Assembly (NCBI GenBank): GCA_025361465.1
Contig: JANYAG010000122.1
Location: forward strand, 1 to 5,822
Source of the DNA: Gemmatimonadota bacterium
Lineage (GTDB): Bacteria > Gemmatimonadota > Gemmatimonadetes > Gemmatimonadales > GWC2-71-9
Length of the DNA stretch: 5,822 nt
Direction: 5' to 3'
In this document: piece after piece, positions 5,699 to 5,822 of the stretch
Numbering within the stretch: the first letter of the stretch is position 1
Layout of the letters: each line of letters begins with the position of its first letter
Program-made: the position numbers and the translations under genes
Notes under the pieces: model-generated
Database searches by the model: none
What the model saw: only the letters and a program-made list of their open reading frames with translations
What the model was told of the DNA's origin: nothing

Positions 5699-5822
5699 TT
5701 CACCGTTCACCGTTCACCGTTCACCGTTCACCGTTCACCGTTCACCGTTCACCGTTCACCGTTCACCGTTCACCGTTCACCGTTCACCGTTCACCGTTCA
5801 CCGTTCACCGTTCACCGTTCAC
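5699..5822. repeat. Perfect heptanucleotide tandem array, (TTCACCG)n
   Basis: From 5699 to the window end the sequence is an unbroken TTCACCG repeat: 17 full copies plus TTCAC, with no mismatch. It continues beyond the right edge, so total length is unknown. It has no spacers and a unit of only 7 bases. The plus strand has no stop in any frame (reading FTVHRSP repeatedly), while the minus strand meets TGA every 21 bases. It is probably intergenic. Perfect copies suggest recent expansion by slippage or active homogenisation. Its effect is unknown. Confidence 0.95.

Noticed and set aside
5699..5822. CRISPR array
   Set aside because: The unit is 7 bases with no spacers, so this is a simple tandem repeat.
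5699..5822. Coding repeat (FTVHRSP)n on the plus strand
   Set aside because: It is open in all frames only because the unit lacks stops. No start codon leads into it, as stops occur just upstream (for example TAG at 5693-5695).

Overview
This is a GC-rich bacterial window with tightly packed, overlapping genes. The organism is a free-living diderm: the window encodes an outer-membrane beta-barrel protein and an IspH enzyme of the long cyanobacterial/plant type. Gene style (secreted proteins with a WCP motif, an Omp85-like barrel behind a Gly/Ala-rich signal peptide, few Shine-Dalgarno sequences) makes me think of Gemmatimonadota or a related phylum. That placement is an impression, not a demonstration.

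Layout. Positions 1-388 hold the start of a minus-strand multi-spanning membrane protein that runs off the left edge. A 96-bp divergent intergenic region (389-484) separates it from four plus-strand genes whose ends overlap, so they are very likely one operon: a small PAS plus Fis-type HTH regulator (485-955), an outer-membrane protein with an Omp85/BamA-like barrel (928-3165), a small exported or anchored protein of unknown function (3162-3710), and ispH (3710-4915). The ispH gene supplies IPP and DMAPP, the isoprenoid precursors of quinones, carotenoids and the undecaprenyl carrier lipid. Its coupling to an envelope protein and a PAS sensor is the most interesting functional link here, but any shared regulation is inferred from gene order only.

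After ispH the base composition drops sharply (about 40% GC over 4916-5000). This stretch ends in a 30-bp imperfect palindrome (4970-4999) that touches the start codon of a winged-helix protein (5001-5636). That protein has a winged-helix N-terminus followed by what looks like a nucleotidyltransferase domain of the MNT type that has lost its catalytic aspartates. It may be a DNA-binding regulator that controls itself through the palindrome.

The right end is non-coding. It contains two imperfect 20-bp direct-repeat units (5652-5691), in the style of transposase-binding repeats at some insertion-sequence ends, and then a perfect tandem array of the heptamer TTCACCG (5699-5822, 17.7 copies) that continues past the window edge. 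I see no rRNA, tRNA, CRISPR array, intact transposase or clear rho-independent terminator.
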